This document shows positions 59,491 to 64,000 of a stretch of DNA of 64,000 nt, in pieces. Origin of the DNA: Hevea brasiliensis (taxonomy: Eukaryota; Streptophyta; Magnoliopsida; Malpighiales; Euphorbiaceae); contig NC_079507.1 in NCBI RefSeq assembly GCF_030052815.1, forward strand, positions 54,633,571 through 54,697,570, written 5' to 3'. Under the pieces are notes generated by a model. That model was not told the DNA's origin and did no database searches. It worked only from the letters and a program-made list of their open reading frames with translations. Position numbers and translations under genes: made by a program. Numbering within the stretch: the first letter of the stretch is position 1; the number at the start of each line of letters is the position of its first letter.

Positions 59491-62400
59491 ACTAAATGAG
59501 ATACAATAATATATGATTACCTAATAATCCATTATATAAGCATCACCTAGACTTATGATTCATTTCCATTATTTCGGTTTGACTAGGATCAGGATAATAA
59601 CTCAGTCAGGCAAGTATTTTGTAGCCCTAATAATTTAGTTGTTGGATGTATGTCAAAATCATATGTTAGGATGGACTACATGGGTCAGACACTCGAGCAA
59701 CTAATCCATCTTATTTGGGTAACTTAGGGTGTAGCATCAAACTTGTTTTCTTAATTTTTAATTTTTTTTAGGTATACTTCTAATTCATATATTTTTCATT
59801 ATTTTATCTTAAATTTAATGTTTAATTCAACCCTTTAAACATAAAATAGATATAAATAATATAATTAAAAAAAATATAATTATAACTCTAAAAGAAATCT
59901 AACTTTGAAAAGATTTATTAAGGTTAATTTAATTTTTTTTCCTTTTTAATTAATGAACAAGCTTCTCAACTCTTTTATTAAAATTCAAGTTACATTAAAA
60001 GAATGGTGTGCATTATCTAATTATATGCATTAGACTTACCTCCTTCCTAAAACTTAAGTTAAGAGAAAAATATTTGTCTAAATTTTATATATAGTTTAAA
60101 TATTTCATCCAAAATTAATGCGATCAGAAGTAATTAATTACCCTTTAATTTTTTTTTAAATTTAATTTCCTGCTAAGCCTACAAGCTGTCCTATCCTGTC
60201 AATATTGATTGAAAAAAAAAAATAGAAAGACAAGAATAATCATTGTTTTTTTTTTTTCCTACTTAAACGTGCAATAAGGTATCATATCAACGTCAAGGTT
60301 CAAGACACATGACATTTCTAAAAGAATGTTTTCAAATGATTATGCTTTGTGAACAAGAGAGAAGGGTACAGTATCATATAGTCACCCTTGTCTAGGTGCA
60401 TGGAATATTAATGCAAATTAATCTAATTTGTTTGAAAGCAATCTTTCCTTACTTGAATCTTCTTTAAAGATTTTGAGTTTAAATTGCAGTAGAAATTTTT
60501 TTTCTCTTCTCATTATTTGGAGGCTGAAACTTTTATTTGTGGATAGATTATTGATTTAAGTTCAATTCGATAATATTATTTTAATAGTTATTAGCTGTCT
60601 TAATAGTTATCAGTTATTTTACTAATCGTTAATTGTTAACAATTAGCTGTTTACATAGCTGTTAAAGTAGAAGTGTTCAGTAAAAATAGTTGTTGGATTA
60701 GCCGTTAAATATAAAAATAGTGATATAATCTTATTTACTTTAGTAAAAACTATCCCTCAACCTCTAAAAATTAGGAGAGTAATTTTTCATAAATCGCTCC
60801 CTCAACCTTCAAATACCAGTATAAATATTATGTCACTAAACAGTATAAATAAGAGAGATAATATTTTAACTTAATCAAAACACTAAATATTATCTTAAAA
60901 GTTATTATCGAATGAGACCGTAATTAATAATGGAGCTAGATTACAAATTTAGGAGGTGCTAAAGCAATATATAGTATATATTTATACTTACAATATTATT
61001 TTTTAACCAAAATAATTTGGGACTTCAATTTTTCAGTATAGTGTCAATTAAGCTGTGTTCCCTTAGAAGTAAGTTGGTTTATATTATATGATATGATTTT
61101 GGTTTATAATAGATAATTTCATCTGTCACTCAAACCCTTTAGAAGTAAAAAAGTATTATATAGAAATTTACATCAAACACTTAAAAAGCTATAATAAATC
61201 ACTAACTAATCGTGGCTTTTCTGTAAAAATAAGGTTATAAATATTTTTATTCATTTGAGAAGGAATTTTTTTTAAAGGGTCAGTAACATTTTTGCACTTA
61301 TTAAAAGGTTTGAAATTTGTAAACAAAAGTTGACTCTTGAATCATTATATATTATTTTAAAAAATAGTCTCATGTATGCAACCCAAAAAGAGATTAAAAA
61401 TATAAGAAAATTTAGTCAATAAATTATACAATTTAAAAAGTTTCATAGTTCAGTTCTATTAGATATTAAATTTATTTTAAATAATTTATAAAGAAAATTA
61501 AAATATATATATATAAAAAGCAAAAGGAGAAAAACCAAGACATCTCATGCATGATTGCAAATAAGAATTAATGATATACAGCTAGTTAGAAATTGTTCTA
61601 GATGCCCAAAAAAAAACCCATCTTTATTATGATTAGCCCATTGCACGTGCACCATGCAAACACTTAATAAAGGAGAGACAAGAAAGCGAAGCAAAGCAAA
61701 TTCCTTTTCTTGCCTTCTTTCTCATTCTCTTATTCCCTTTGGCTAAAAGCCTAAAGATTGGTTTTTGGTGATGATGATTATGATCCTTTTTCAACCTTAT
61801 ATAGCTAATAGCCTTATGGGTCACTAATTTTTTGGTCGGATTTCTATTGCAAACATCCACATCATAAACCCACATCAAGCCTAAAAACCCAATCAAAGTT
61901 TTTCAAAGTTTTGCCTTCTTTGAGCTCCAAAAGTGGAAGAATCCCACCAAACATGTTTGCTCTTTGCTCACCATTAGGGAAACCATCTTCATTTTCTCAT
62001 GTATATATGTCTCTAAACATTTCAATCCATACTTACATACAGTATATGTGTGCCTATATGGCTTGTAAGTTGGAATATATTTTAATCACACATTGAAAAA
62101 GCAAATCAATTAGGCTTTTCCCTTTTATGGTTTTTTTTAAAGTATATCAGGATGTTTTTTATTTTCATTTTATAATCCAAAAAAAACTAATTTTTTTAGA
62201 TTCGTTGTTATTCTTTTCAATAATATCATTTTCAAAGACTGAATTTAAGTTTTTCCCTTAAGAATGCAATTGCCCTTATCTTCTTTATGATGTTTCTTAA
62301 AAAAACATCAAGATTCATGAGGAGAGATAGATTATGCATGAGGACTAAGGAAGGTTAGGTCAGCCTCCATTTCCTTTTTTATAATGATGATCCTTTATAA

Positions 62401-62927
62401 AATAATTAGTTTATTTTTGGTCAAATATACATTTATATTACTTTATTTTTGGTCAAATATATATTTTTGTACTAAGATATGGATGGATCTCATATGTATT
62501 GCTAATTTGATGCTAAGATATTCCTTAAAAAAGGTAAATGCTTAGGTAATCTGTCGGAGTTACTAAATTTTCAAATTTGAATGTTTGGTAATATTCTAAA
62601 ATTTAATTATTAAACAGTTTAAAATTATAATTACAACATTAAAAATTAAAATTAAGTCTAAAATATATACAAATCCCTTTGACAATTATTTTTCTCCAAT
62701 ATAAGACGAATATTACATAAAATTTAATTAATAAAAAGTATTTCCATAAAATTGCCAAGCATAAAAGTAAAGTTTCCTTTATTTCCTCCTTTAGAGGATA
62801 ATCATTAAAGTTAGAATCCAAGCAATAATATTATTGTATTGGTTTGAAAACACAAATTAAAAAATAAAAAAATAATAAAAAAAAGAAGCATATTAAGTGC
62901 TATTCTAAATTTGGTGCTTTTTGGAAT
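59491..62927. other. Long AT-rich intergenic region
   Basis: About 3.4 kb with no supported gene. Poly-A/T runs and (TA)n tracts. Frames at 61633-61896 (-), 61911-62096 (+) and 62639-62821 (-) are short, have no recognised domain and no supporting features. The distal part is probably promoter-distal DNA of the P450 gene. Confidence 0.5.
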
Positions 62928-62938
62928 ATATATATAAA
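62926..62938 (+). promoter_or_regulatory. TATA box of the P450 gene
   Basis: ATATATATATAAA about 90-100 bases upstream of the ATG at 63030, a normal distance for a plant gene with a short 5' UTR. The ATG at 62938 lies too close to the box to be transcribed as a start. Confidence 0.55.
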
Positions 62939-63029
62939 TGGCAGGGGACAAATCAGTGGACTCAAAACATTGTCCTTTTCTTCAATCTTCATTTCTTTAT
63001 TGCGATTTTGAGCTAGCTACCGGCCAACC

Positions 63030-64000
63030 ATGGTCGTTCTTGGGTTTTTGCCCATTGTATTACCTCTCATTTTATTAGGAATAAGCTTGGCCTTTGTTCT
63101 CCCTCGTTTTCTCACAAGAAACAAGCCTGCAAACGTACCCAATGGAACCATGGGCTGGCCTCTCTGTGGAGAGACTCTTGCCTTTCTCAAGCCTCATAGA
63201 TCAAACTCCATGGGCACCTTCTTGCAAGAACGCTGCTCTAGGTATATAACTCTTTCTTTTTCATTTTAATATACTTGCATTTAGACAATGATGATCTAGT
63301 CTCATTTTTGCTCTTTGCAGGTATGGGAAAGTTTTCAAATCACATCTCTTTGGTTCTCCTGCTATAGTTTCTTGTGACCATGAGTTCAACTTGTTTATCC
63401 TTCAGAATGAAGAGAAGTTGTTTCAAGCCAGCTACCCCACAGCCATGCATGGCATTCTTGGCAACTTCTCATTACTTCTCGTCTCTGGAGACCTTCATAA
63501 GAAGCTAAGAAGCATCGCTGTTAGCTTCATCGCGGTGTCAAAGTCGACCCCCAGCTTTCTTCATTGTGTGGAAAAGTTTGCTATCTCAATGATGGAATCA
63601 TGGAAAGAGTGTAAAGAAATTGCCTTTCATAAAGAAGTTAGAAAGGTAATCAATTAGGCAAAATAACCTATGAAAATTCTTACCGTCCATTGTGACACAT
63701 TATGTATGGTGGTCCCACTTATTTTACCTTGCTTAATTTGTGATTTAACAACAGTTTACACTCAATCTCATGGTGAAGACCCTTCTAAGTATTGAACCAG
63801 AAGAACCAGTAGCCTCCAAGATACTAAAAGATTTTCGAACTTACATGAAAGGGTTTGTATCTTTGCCACTAGACTTTCCTGGATCTCCTTATACAAAAGC
63901 AGTAAAGGTAAGTACTATTTACTGTTATTTGTATCTTCTCAACTACCCAAATGAGCCTATAGTTTCTAAAGTTCTCTTCTCATATATGGTATAGGCAAGA
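63030..64000 (+). CDS. Cytochrome P450, CYP724/CYP90-like (5' part)
   Basis: Partial gene running off the window. Exons predicted: 63030-63241, 63321-63645, 63755-63907 (frame kept across GT..AG introns), about 230 residues. The N-terminus is a hydrophobic membrane anchor (LPIVLPLILLGISLAFVLP), then a Pro/Gly hinge (VPNGTMGWPLCGETLAFLKP), then KVFKSHLFGSPAIVSCDHEF and FILQNEEKLFQASYP, text shared by plant clan-85 P450s of the CYP90/CYP724 group that act on sterols in brassinosteroid synthesis. FTLNLMVKTLLSIEPEEP and YMKGFVSLPLDFPGSPY follow. The heme-binding Cys region lies outside the window, so activity cannot be judged. CYP724 is my best guess from the FKSHLF..P.IVSCD and SPEEP-like pattern; CYP90B is the main alternative. 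ER membrane enzyme. Confidence 0.8.

Noticed and set aside
61633..62096. Short frames upstream of the P450 gene, considered as small peptide genes or a microRNA precursor
   Set aside because: No match to small-peptide families I know, and no convincing hairpin with a known miRNA sequence.

Overview
This is a 64 kb piece of a plant nuclear genome. Evidence is intron-bearing genes with GT..AG junctions, AT-rich spacers, and LTR retrotransposons primed by initiator-tRNA(Met) (TGGTATCAGAGC). The repeats and genes fit a woody eudicot. The overall look suggests Euphorbiaceae (rubber tree or cassava relatives), but that is an inference and nothing here proves the species.

Only three host genes are supported. 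(1) 44511-48951, +: an eight-exon gene for a ~363-aa protein with a C-terminal NET (bromodomain extra-terminal) domain but no bromodomain. (2) 50013-50923, -: a two-exon gene for a ~281-aa SAM-dependent methyltransferase with a likely plastid transit peptide, convergent with gene 1. (3) 63030 to beyond the window end, +: the first three exons of a cytochrome P450 resembling the CYP724/CYP90 brassinosteroid group.

The rest is mostly layered transposable elements. 1-6355: a giant-LTR (3.68 kb) gypsy-type element with only 215 bp between its LTRs. 7107-19993: a duplicated MITE half, and a second MITE split by a 12 kb LTR element (TSD GTTTC) that itself holds an inverted LTR. 21187-26025 and 37924-42768: two related, broken Copia elements; the second is very young (one difference between its 200-bp LTRs). 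27673-28701: a MITE with a truncated LINE inside. 31218-33284: a gag-only gypsy element (TSD GTGTA) inside a TIR element. 34313-34908: a gypsy 3' end. 35050-43270: a minus-strand LINE split by the second Copia. 51511-59490: a nest of a hAT-like MITE, then a MULE-like MITE, then a decayed endogenous pararetrovirus fragment (movement protein and capsid zinc-knuckle regions, no reverse transcriptase), then a solo LTR (TSD TCTCT).

The most unusual signals are: the MULE-like long-TIR MITE family (five copies, four of them interrupted or cut); three micro-insertions of only the 3' tail of a LINE (41, 41 and 61 bp), each with its own target-site duplication; the virus fragment sitting in the middle of a MITE; and giant LTRs built of diverged ~170-220 bp modules. 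All similarity statements come from reading the sequence by eye; no database search was possible.
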